Positions 36,701-43,421 of a stretch of DNA of 64,000 nt are shown piece by piece. Origin of the DNA: Acidimicrobiaceae bacterium (GTDB taxonomy: Bacteria > Actinomycetota > Acidimicrobiia > Acidimicrobiales > RAAP-2); assembly GCA_003152015.1 (NCBI GenBank), contig PLZF01000096.1, positions 62,001-126,000 of the forward strand. Reading direction: 5' to 3'. The translations under genes were made by a program, and so were the position numbers. The first letter of the stretch is position 1. Each line of letters starts with the position of its first letter. The notes beneath the pieces were generated by a model. That model did no database searches. It saw nothing but the letters and a program-made list of their open reading frames with translations, and was not told the origin of the DNA.

Positions 36701-37255
36701 GCTGCCAATGCAGACGGAAACGACCTGGTCATCTTCAAGGACGAGAGCCGCTCGTCGGAGTGGATGCGATTCACGTTCCCCCGCCAGGTCGATGATCCGT
36801 ATTTCTGCATCAGTGATTTCTTTCGACCCGTCGACTCTGGAGCAGAGGACTTTGCCAGCTTCCAGGTGGTGACCATGGGTCGCAGGGTGTCCGAGGAGAC
36901 GGCTCGTCTCTTCGCCGCCAACGAATACCAGAACTATCTCTATCTGCACGGGCTCGGCGTGGAGATGGCCGAGTCATTGGCCGAATACTGGCATCACCGG
37001 ATCAGGGAGGAACTGGGATACGCCGGCGAAGACGGACCCTCCCTGGCTGGACTGTTCCGCCAGAAATACCGCGGCGGCCGATATTCGTGGGGCTACCCGG
37101 CATGTCCCGACCTGGAGGACAACGCCAAGGTGGTTGATCTGCTCGGCGCCGATCGCATCGGGGTCGAGGTCAGCGAGGGATTCCAGCTCCACCCTGAGCA
37201 GTCGACTACGGCCATCATCTGCCATCACCCCCAAGCCAAGTACTTCGTCGCTTAA
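33746..37255 (+). CDS. metH: Cobalamin-dependent methionine synthase
   Basis: A 1169-residue four-module enzyme. The homocysteine domain has FDGAMGTNLQ and the zinc site VIGGCCGT (about residue 295). The methyltetrahydrofolate domain has VIGERTNANGSKKF. The B12 module has the Cap helices and DVHDIGKNLVDIIL with the cobalt-ligand His. The SAM reactivation domain has RGGRYSWGYPACPDLEDN. It transfers methyl from methyl-THF to homocysteine. The 5' leader is too short for a cobalamin riboswitch. A TATCCT at about 33730 could be its -10 element. Confidence 0.96.
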   Translation: MTKIDSSDSSYLRAVSDRVVIFDGAMGTNLQLAELTADDFGGPDLEGCNELLVVSRPDAVDRVHRSFFEVGCDVVETDTFGAFGPVLAEYGQAHRVHELNVAAALLARQAADDFSTPDRPRWVAGSIGPGTKFPTLGQIPYADLRDAYEEQAVGLLEGRVDLIVIETVFDLLQAKAAINGARRAMRAAGRHIPIQVQVTIELTGTMLPGTEIGAALCALEAMDIDLIGLNCATGPSEMFEPLRHLTAHASIPVTCLPNAGLPSVVDGAMHYDLTPEQLAEFHRQFVSELGVSVIGGCCGTLPSHLSAVVKACADLTPATRNPEPEPGATSIYTAVPFTQDASVLVIGERTNANGSKKFRDAMLEKDWDTCVAMARDQVKEGSHLIDVCVDYVGADGVADMEAVASRFATQSTAPLMVDSTEAPVVEAALAWIGGRAVINSINLEDGDAPGTRFDKVLTLAKEFGAAVVCTCIDTEGQARTADWKVRAAKAIHDIATERYGLRPSDLLFDPLALPLSTGMEESRRDGIETIEGIRRIKAELPGVYTVFGLSNVSFGLNPAARQVLNSVFLHECVEAGLDAAIVHASKILPLSKVDERAREVCLDLIYDRRRDGYDPLTELLDLFEGASTFSVSTVEDRSGWPVGQRLEHRIIDGDRNGLESDLDEAMAAGMAPLSIVNDMLLAGMKTVGELFGAGEMQLPFVLGSAETMKTAVAYLEPHMEKSDQGGKGTMVLATVKGDVHDIGKNLVDIILTNNGYTVKNLGIKVGIVDMVNALEESGADAIGMSGLLVKSTLIMRDNLDELNRRGLSNIPVILGGAALTRTYVERDLRSVYEGRLFYGKDAFEGLRTMDRLIELNRTGEDDPEFGRALGGRDLGPRKSEQRKQKAKEALERGDVLPTRSPHVAMDNPLFTPPFVGNRIAKGIAIDDIATYINETALFRNQWGYRPENGEDDGAFKDRVRGLLRSRLADAKADQLLVPQVAWGHFAANADGNDLVIFKDESRSSEWMRFTFPRQVDDPYFCISDFFRPVDSGAEDFASFQVVTMGRRVSEETARLFAANEYQNYLYLHGLGVEMAESLAEYWHHRIREELGYAGEDGPSLAGLFRQKYRGGRYSWGYPACPDLEDNAKVVDLLGADRIGVEVSEGFQLHPEQSTTAIICHHPQAKYFVA

Positions 37256-37265
37256 GAGCCAGTAA

Positions 37266-38810
37266 TTGAGATCTCATCGATCGAGGCTGCCTGCCCTCGG
37301 GTTCGTAAGCGTCGTGGCATTTCTGGTGTCGATTGGGATGCTCCTTGCTCCACAGGCGGTATCAGCTACGGGAGTTGCCGGAGGAACGGGTGGGAATTCA
37401 TTGGCGATATTGATGGCCACGTCGTACCCGGCCATCGAATCGGTTGTGATCCAACACCCGCTGGCCAACTTCACAGCTGCGGTTCCCGGACCCTCCAATG
37501 GACCGCTCACGGCCTCCGAGCTGGGTGCGCTGTCGTCGAACCCACAGCAGGCGGAGGACCGATTTAACGCATTGGCCAATCAACAAGGGTTCGGCGCGTA
37601 CCTTCGGCTTTGGACCGACATCCTCGGACCCGGGAAGGGGGCCAACGACATCGTGGTCACCCTCTATCGCATTCCCAACTCGAGTGATGCTGCGTCATTT
37701 GCCTCCGGATCACAGCAGCCGTATCAGCCATCCGGAGCCGCCTCTAGTTTTTCCGTTCCCAGTATTCCGGGAGCACACGGATACACCATTTCGATTACGT
37801 CACCCACCCGGGTGACCGAGCAGGTTGTGTTATTTAGATCCGGTCCGTACGTCGCTATCGTGCAATTGGCATCATCGACAGCCGCGAACAATTCAGCCGC
37901 ACTCAACCCATCGGATGCCATTGCCGTGAGCTTTCAGCAGTACGTCGCCACCCAGCATTCTTTGGGTGTCGATTCCACCGGATCTCCGCCCACAGCCTCC
38001 ACTTCCGGCTCTAACCACGGGAGCCGACTTCCCAAGGTGTTGGCGATCATCGGCGGCTCAGTAGCGCTGGCTGCGATTGGGTGGCTGGCAACTGGACGCC
38101 GTCGCAATCGGCGACGCCGTCGACGCACTTCATTGGACGCTGTTCCGAGGGAGACCGACCGGGTCGTCGCCACGATGGGCCGTGCTGGCCCTAACTACAC
38201 TATTCGTCCGGTACGCGGGCCGATGGTCGAAGCAGATGCTGACGAGTCCAAGTTGGAGCCGGCATTCGAGACGGGGCTCGTGGAACCCGTGGCGGGACCC
38301 GTGGCCGAGACAGAAGAAGAGCCAGTCACTGAACCGGTGGCGGTCCTTGAACGGGTGGTTGTACCTGTCTTAGAGCCGAATTCCGAACCTGTCATCGAGC
38401 CGGTGTTCCAGCCTGTGCTGGCCGATTCAGATGAAGTACCAATCATCAAACCGGTGTTTGAGCCTGTCGAGGCCCAAACTGCGGACGAGCACGAACACCC
38501 GCCAGTCATTGAGCCGTTGTTCGATCCGGCAGCCGTCTTCAAGTCGGTGTCCGAGCCAGTCATTGAGCTGGCGTTCGAGCCCGTTTTTGAGCCGGTGATC
38601 GAAAAAGCGAATGTCGTTCAAACAACCATCCAATCACCCGAGCGGGCAAACACGGGCACGGCAGCGACACCCGTCGGCCGCCTCGACGAACCCGTCCCGG
38701 GAACGCTCCCGGCGTGGCTCCCCGACCCGTCTGGGTCGCCTGACGTGATCCGCTACTGGGATGGGGAGTCCTGGACATCCCACGTTGCCACGCGTTCAGC
38801 CAAGCGCTGA
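37266..38810 (+). CDS. Secreted/membrane protein with EPV-repeat tail and C-terminal DUF2510
   Basis: A 514-residue protein. It begins with a signal-peptide-like segment (PALGFVSVVAFLVSIGMLL), followed by an extracytoplasmic domain of ~200 residues. A transmembrane helix near 258-276 (VLAIIGGSVALAAIGWLA) is followed by an Arg-only run. A long acidic cytoplasmic tail repeats E-P-V/F motifs (EPVAGPVAETEEEPVTEPVA). The end is a DUF2510 module (WLPDPSGSPDVIRYWDGESWTSH). The start is a TTG, chosen because it gives a full signal peptide. Function is unknown. Confidence 0.75.
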   Translation: MRSHRSRLPALGFVSVVAFLVSIGMLLAPQAVSATGVAGGTGGNSLAILMATSYPAIESVVIQHPLANFTAAVPGPSNGPLTASELGALSSNPQQAEDRFNALANQQGFGAYLRLWTDILGPGKGANDIVVTLYRIPNSSDAASFASGSQQPYQPSGAASSFSVPSIPGAHGYTISITSPTRVTEQVVLFRSGPYVAIVQLASSTAANNSAALNPSDAIAVSFQQYVATQHSLGVDSTGSPPTASTSGSNHGSRLPKVLAIIGGSVALAAIGWLATGRRRNRRRRRRTSLDAVPRETDRVVATMGRAGPNYTIRPVRGPMVEADADESKLEPAFETGLVEPVAGPVAETEEEPVTEPVAVLERVVVPVLEPNSEPVIEPVFQPVLADSDEVPIIKPVFEPVEAQTADEHEHPPVIEPLFDPAAVFKSVSEPVIELAFEPVFEPVIEKANVVQTTIQSPERANTGTAATPVGRLDEPVPGTLPAWLPDPSGSPDVIRYWDGESWTSHVATRSAKR

Positions 38811-38893
38811 ACTGATGTAACACCAGCAGCGCAACGCAGCAAGGTAATGGCTCGCTGCATGCTTGCTCCCCCCGCTCATTACGATGAGCATCA

Positions 38894-39427
38894 ATGATCC
38901 ATGCACCCGCGGCAATCCGGGCAATAACAGTTCCAGGACTTCACAAACCACTCAGCGTCGAAATGATGGCCATTGGAGTTGCCGCTGTCCTCCTCGTCAT
39001 TTTGTTGGTGAGGAGGATAATCCAGGGACGAAACTTCAAGAAGCGCAAAGCGGCTTCAGGCAGCCACTACGACGCTGACGTTGCTCACGATGGGACCGGA
39101 CCAGCTGGATTTTCCGGTGCGACATCCGAGCATTCAGCGGGTCCGACTCCTTTAGCTCCTTCCTTTGGTGCCTCCGCTTCCGGTGGCGGATCCATCACCG
39201 CTGATCCACTTGTTACAAATGCCATACCCCCAGCATCGTCCGTTCACGGCCGCGAGTTCGCTGGCTTACCCCGATTCGGCGGTCCCGAGAGTCCTCCGCC
39301 TACCGTCGCACCGCCATCCGGGGCACCCCAAGCCGGCTGGTTGCCGGACCCTTCGGGTGACCCGGGAGTGATCCGCTACTGGGACGGAACCGCATGGACA
39401 ATCCACACAGCCCAACGCATCCGTTGA
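38894..39427 (+). CDS. Small membrane protein with C-terminal DUF2510
   Basis: A 177-residue product. One transmembrane helix (MAIGVAAVLLVILLVRR, about 25-41) follows a short N-terminus. A Ser/Gly/Pro-rich linker leads to DUF2510 (WLPDPSGDPGVIRYWDGTAWTIH). The C-terminal module is very close to that of the preceding gene, so the pair probably arose by duplication of this module. Partners and function are unknown. Confidence 0.78.
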   Translation: MIHAPAAIRAITVPGLHKPLSVEMMAIGVAAVLLVILLVRRIIQGRNFKKRKAASGSHYDADVAHDGTGPAGFSGATSEHSAGPTPLAPSFGASASGGGSITADPLVTNAIPPASSVHGREFAGLPRFGGPESPPPTVAPPSGAPQAGWLPDPSGDPGVIRYWDGTAWTIHTAQRIR

Positions 39428-39496
39428 TGGCCGTTCTTCGGAGCTAGTCGACGGCGCGTGTCGAAAACGAACTATGAGTACTGAACGAACGCTTGA

Positions 39497-39730
39497 GGAA
39501 CCGAACCGAACCCTCATTCGGTCGAGGGCCTGGCGTGGCTACCCAAACTGGTCGTGTGCAAGGTCGAGGATCCCTACCTCTTGGGTGTTCACGGCAGCGA
39601 CTACATGTCGTACACGGTGCAATCCGGACGTCTCGTGCCCGGAGTTGGCCTTCACGCGACAGGTGACCCCGAGGCCGGCCGACGGGAATCGCGAGAGCCG
39701 ATGATTTCCAATGGCCGGGTCGCCCGCTGA
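39497..39730 (+). pseudogene. Remnant of an unrecognised coding sequence
   Basis: A frame open from 39497 to the TGA at 39730 without a good start. It has strongly GC-rich third positions and a protein-like sequence (VEGLAWLPKLVVCKVEDPYL, then GVHGSDYMSYTVQSGRLVPG). It is bounded on the left by a stop and abuts the end of the convergent SDR gene. It is most likely the 3' piece of a decayed gene; the family is not recognised. Confidence 0.4.
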
Positions 39731-40456
39731 TCAAAGCGCCAACGTGGCACCACCATCAACCACGACGGCTGCCCCGTTGACGAAGGCAGCGGGTTGCGAG
39801 CACAGGAAGGCGACGATCTTCCCGAAATCGGCCGGGTCACCCATCACTCCGGACCCACCCAGCTCTTTCATGCGATCCGTGGCGTGAGGCCCGGGACACG
39901 CCAGGTTCAGAGTGATGCCACTCTGGTCGGATGCCAGGTCCTGGGCGGCTGTCTTTGCCCAGGCCCACAGGCCCACCCGTGCAGTATTGGACAAGGCCAG
40001 CGAAGGCACCGGTTGCACCACCGAGTAGGACGTGATGCAGCAGATCCGGCCCCATCCTCGTTGACGAAGTACCGGCACTGACGACTGAATCAGCCGAATC
40101 GATGACCGGAGGTTCAGATTGAGAGCGGAGTCGAGTTGTGCTTCGGTGACTTCGAGAGAACGACCGGGTGGGGGCCCACCGGCATTCGCCACCACGATAT
40201 CCAAGCCACCGAACTGTTCGACAGCTGTGCTCACCAAGCGCGCCGGGACGTCTGGATCAGCGCTATCGGCCACCACCGTGGCCACGTCGACACCAAAAGC
40301 ACGCAGCGATGACGCCGCCGAGGCCAGTGCATCCTCACCTCGCGCCGACACCACCAGGCGCGCACCTTCAGCTGCCAACGCCTGGGCCGTGGCGAAGCCA
40401 AGTCCGCGAGATCCAGCGACCACCACTGCAACCTTGCCATCAATGCCCAGATCCAT
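39731..40456 (-). CDS. Short-chain dehydrogenase/reductase lacking the usual Tyr-Lys pair
   Basis: A 241-residue SDR with VVAGSRGLGFATAQAL (cofactor loop), ANAGG, and a C-terminal VVVDGGATL. Counting from the catalytic Ser of CITSYS, the YxxxK site reads SNTAR (in LALSNTARVGLWAWAK). Both Tyr and Lys are therefore replaced. Related SDRs with LALSN at this place exist, so it is probably a real subfamily and not a mutation. It may bind a substrate or use another acid. It is the last gene of the lipoate operon, 10 bases after the M24 gene. Confidence 0.85.
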   Translation of the reverse strand: MDLGIDGKVAVVVAGSRGLGFATAQALAAEGARLVVSARGEDALASAASSLRAFGVDVATVVADSADPDVPARLVSTAVEQFGGLDIVVANAGGPPPGRSLEVTEAQLDSALNLNLRSSIRLIQSSVPVLRQRGWGRICCITSYSVVQPVPSLALSNTARVGLWAWAKTAAQDLASDQSGITLNLACPGPHATDRMKELGGSGVMGDPADFGKIVAFLCSQPAAFVNGAAVVVDGGATLAL

Positions 40457-40466
40457 GGCCCCTCCC

Positions 40467-41633
40467 CTACGCCTCTACGACAACCAACGCATGGTCGACA
40501 GTGTTCAGCGATTCCGGATTGCCATCCTCCGTGATGATCACGATGTCCTCGAGTCGCATACCGAAACGACCCGATGCGTAGATGCCGGGTTCGACAGAAA
40601 AAGCGTTCCCCGGCCGCAATAACTCGTCGTTTCCCGCCACCAGATACGGATCCTCGTGTTCTTCGATCCCGATGCCGTGCCCAGTCCGGTGGATGAATAG
40701 GTCCCCATAACCCGCATCGCCGATGATGCTTCTGGCCACGGCATCGACCGCCTCGGCCGATACTCCTGCTCGTGCCGACGCCACCGCCGTTTGCTGAGAT
40801 TCCAATAGGACCTCGTAACAATCAAGGATGTCGTCAGATGGTGCGCCGGTGACAACGGTCCGGGTGATATCGGAGCAGTAACCCACTTCGCCATCGAGGG
40901 ACAACGTGCCACCGAAGTCACACACCACCGTCTCGTTCGGCCCGATGATCCGCAACCCCGGTTCGTGATGGGGACTGGCAGCGTTGGGCCCACTACCTAC
41001 AATGGCGAAATTCACCCGCTCGTGACCCTCAGCCACCAACAAAGTGCTGATGTCGTTCGAGACATCGGCTTCTCGGCGTCCGATCAGTCGAATGTCACCC
41101 CGCTGGAGCATGGCAGCCACGCGGTCTGCGGCGCCGGACGCCGCTCGCAATGCTTCGAGTTCGAAGGCATCTTTGATCGCCCGTATCGACGACGTCACGG
41201 TGGAGCCGGTGATCCATTCGGCCCGAGGGATCTCCGACTGCAAGGCAAGCACCGACGCCGCCCATGTCCGGTCCGAGATGGCGACCCGCAATCGGTTCAC
41301 CTCGCCATTCCTCTCGGTACGAGCCGCGACGATCGAGGCCACAATGGCAACCGGATCCTCGGTGTCGGACCACGGATGGACGGCGAACACGTCCTCGGCG
41401 ATCGCCACTCGAGCGGCCTCGAGCGCCGGCACCACCAGCACTGGATCACCTCTCACCGGCAAGACCAGCATCGTGAGCCTCTCGAGCGGCATGGCCAGGT
41501 ACCCGGTGAGCCAGGGTAGATCCGCACCTAAAGACAGCAAAAGTACATCGACACCGAGTACTTCCATTCTCGCTCGGACCCGAGCGATCCGTTCGATGCG
41601 GGAGGCTTGGGCCCGTTTGGAGAGTTCGGTCAC
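40467..41633 (-). CDS. M24-family Xaa-Pro-type aminopeptidase
   Basis: A 388-residue pita-bread-fold metallopeptidase. A creatinase-like N-terminal domain precedes the catalytic part with VCDFGGTLSLDGEVGYCSDITRT (two Asp ligands), FIHRTGHGIGIEEHEDPYL (His ligand) and FSVEPGIYASGRFGMRLEDIVII (Glu ligands). All five metal ligands appear present. It cleaves X-Pro dipeptides or N-terminal X-Pro bonds. The GTG start overlaps the LipB-LipA stop as GTGA, with GAAGG just upstream. Confidence 0.9.
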   Translation of the reverse strand: MTELSKRAQASRIERIARVRARMEVLGVDVLLLSLGADLPWLTGYLAMPLERLTMLVLPVRGDPVLVVPALEAARVAIAEDVFAVHPWSDTEDPVAIVASIVAARTERNGEVNRLRVAISDRTWAASVLALQSEIPRAEWITGSTVTSSIRAIKDAFELEALRAASGAADRVAAMLQRGDIRLIGRREADVSNDISTLLVAEGHERVNFAIVGSGPNAASPHHEPGLRIIGPNETVVCDFGGTLSLDGEVGYCSDITRTVVTGAPSDDILDCYEVLLESQQTAVASARAGVSAEAVDAVARSIIGDAGYGDLFIHRTGHGIGIEEHEDPYLVAGNDELLRPGNAFSVEPGIYASGRFGMRLEDIVIITEDGNPESLNTVDHALVVVEA

Positions 41634-43390
41634 AGAACCTTCACGCGGGTCGATGCGGACGCAGCTATCTCCACGCGGGTACCTGTCGCGCCGGGCGAAG
41701 AGGACTCGGCTGCTTCTCGCGCGTGATAGCTCGACCGGGTCAGGGGTGACGCCTGCACATGGTTGAAGCCCATAGCCATGCCCGCGTCCCTCAAGAAGGC
41801 GAACTCCTCGGGTCGCCACCACCGGGCCACCGGCAAGTGGTGGGTGCTCGGCCGCAGATACTGGCCCATTGTCACGATGTCCACACCGACCGCCCGCAAA
41901 TCAGCCAGGGTGGCCAACACCTCGTCCTCACGCTCTCCCATGCCGAGAATCATCCCCGACTTGGTGGTGAGGCCCGCATCTTTGGCCCGTGCCAGCACGG
42001 CCAGGCTTCGTGCATAGCCCGCGGACGGACGGACCGCTCTCTGCAGACGAGCCACAGTCTCGATGTTGTGATTCATGACATCCGGGCGCACATCGAAGAT
42101 GGTCCGCAAGGAGCTTTCACTACCCTTGCAGTCAGAGATCAATACCTCAACGGTCGTCCTCGGGCTTCGCCTACGTACCGCCTCGATGGCTTCGGCAAAC
42201 CCTCCGGCTCCACCATCGTCCAGATCATCCCGGGCTACACAGGTAATCACCGCATGAGCCAGGCCCATGCGAGCCACGGCTTCACTTACCCGCTCGGGCT
42301 CATCGGGATCGAGGGGCAGAGGGTGACGGGTATCTACCTGGCAGAACCCACACGCTCGCGTGCACCGTGATCCGTTGATCATGAATGTGGCAGTACCGTC
42401 CGACCAGCACTCATAGATATTTGGACAGCCTGCCTCTTCGCATACCGTGACAAGATTGAGATCGCGCAGCTGGTGGCGCAATCCGAGATAGTCATTCCCC
42501 ATGTGAGCCTGCACCCGTAACCACTCGGGCTTGCGCTCGTTCACTGCCAGCCCGGCGTCCGGATCGACGCCTGAACGCCGTAGCCTGCGATCGAGCGAGC
42601 GTTCACCGGTTGAGGGCCGGCTCAAGGCGACCGGTACCCCGATGTCGGTGGATCGGGCATCCCGACCATCCCCACCGGCGATCCCATCGACACCGACACC
42701 GTCGGTGACCCGCTGGATATCCTGCAATGGACCCCACATCGCGAGTGACGCATCGATCACCGCATCGACGACCTCACTCATGGGTACATCGATGCCTTCC
42801 GCCAACAGGGATGTCACCGGCTTGTCGGTGATGCCACACGGCACGATGTGGTCAAACATCGACAGATCAGGATGAGCATTGAGGGCAAAACCATGCATGG
42901 TCCGCCCATGAGTCGTACGAACTCCTATGGCGCAGATCTTGCGGGGGCCATTCCCACCGTGCTCGGCGCCTGCCTCAGCGTATGGGTCGGGTTCGTCGAG
43001 CCCGACCCATACCCCCGGGAAACCAGCCAGCCGACCGACAGTACCCGGTCGAATCCCCAACGCCACCAGCGCATCGATGACCACTTGCTCTACCCGGTGC
43101 ACGTGTTCAGGCCCGCGATGTGGTCCTGCGCCCACCGTTACGATCGGGTAGCCGACCAGTTGTCCCGGACCGTGATAGGTGACATCTCCGCCACGATCGG
43201 TTTGGACAGTGTCAGCTCCGACTGAGGCCGGATCAACCAGGATGTGGTCGACATCGGCGTGGGAGCCCAGCGTGTAGACGTGGTTGTGCTCTAGCAACAA
43301 CAGATAGTCGTCTTGCGATAGCTGACACAGTGAGTGCTGCAGCGCCCACGCCTCCCGATACGGTACGCGCCCCAGCCACCGGATCCTCAC
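41630..43390 (-). CDS. Fused octanoyltransferase-lipoyl synthase (LipB-LipA in one chain)
   Basis: A 586-residue protein with both steps of lipoate assembly. Residues 1-225 are LipB: RGGDVTYHGPGQLVGYP (66-82), catalytic Lys151 in PRKICAIGVR, and catalytic Cys185 in PCGITDKPVTS. A linker of about 60 residues follows. Residues ~285-560 are LipA: auxiliary cluster Cys317/322/328 (CEEAGCPNIYECW), radical-SAM CTRACGFC (Cys343/347/350), and RSSYHA (552-557) with the cluster-binding Ser. LipB moves octanoyl from ACP to the E2 lysine, and LipA inserts two sulfurs. It lies 31 bases after the E2 gene it would serve. No frame break is seen between the halves. Confidence 0.95.
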   Translation of the reverse strand: MRIRWLGRVPYREAWALQHSLCQLSQDDYLLLLEHNHVYTLGSHADVDHILVDPASVGADTVQTDRGGDVTYHGPGQLVGYPIVTVGAGPHRGPEHVHRVEQVVIDALVALGIRPGTVGRLAGFPGVWVGLDEPDPYAEAGAEHGGNGPRKICAIGVRTTHGRTMHGFALNAHPDLSMFDHIVPCGITDKPVTSLLAEGIDVPMSEVVDAVIDASLAMWGPLQDIQRVTDGVGVDGIAGGDGRDARSTDIGVPVALSRPSTGERSLDRRLRRSGVDPDAGLAVNERKPEWLRVQAHMGNDYLGLRHQLRDLNLVTVCEEAGCPNIYECWSDGTATFMINGSRCTRACGFCQVDTRHPLPLDPDEPERVSEAVARMGLAHAVITCVARDDLDDGGAGGFAEAIEAVRRRSPRTTVEVLISDCKGSESSLRTIFDVRPDVMNHNIETVARLQRAVRPSAGYARSLAVLARAKDAGLTTKSGMILGMGEREDEVLATLADLRAVGVDIVTMGQYLRPSTHHLPVARWWRPEEFAFLRDAGMAMGFNHVQASPLTRSSYHAREAAESSSPGATGTRVEIAASASTRVKVL

Positions 43391-43421
43391 CGGAAATTCC
43401 TCGAATCATTCATGGGCAGGC

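Noticed and set aside
40467-41822. Upstream extension of the M24 peptidase to 41822
   Set aside because: The first 63 codons overlap the LipA end in another frame and are unconserved; GTG 41633 has a ribosome site and the usual GTGA coupling.
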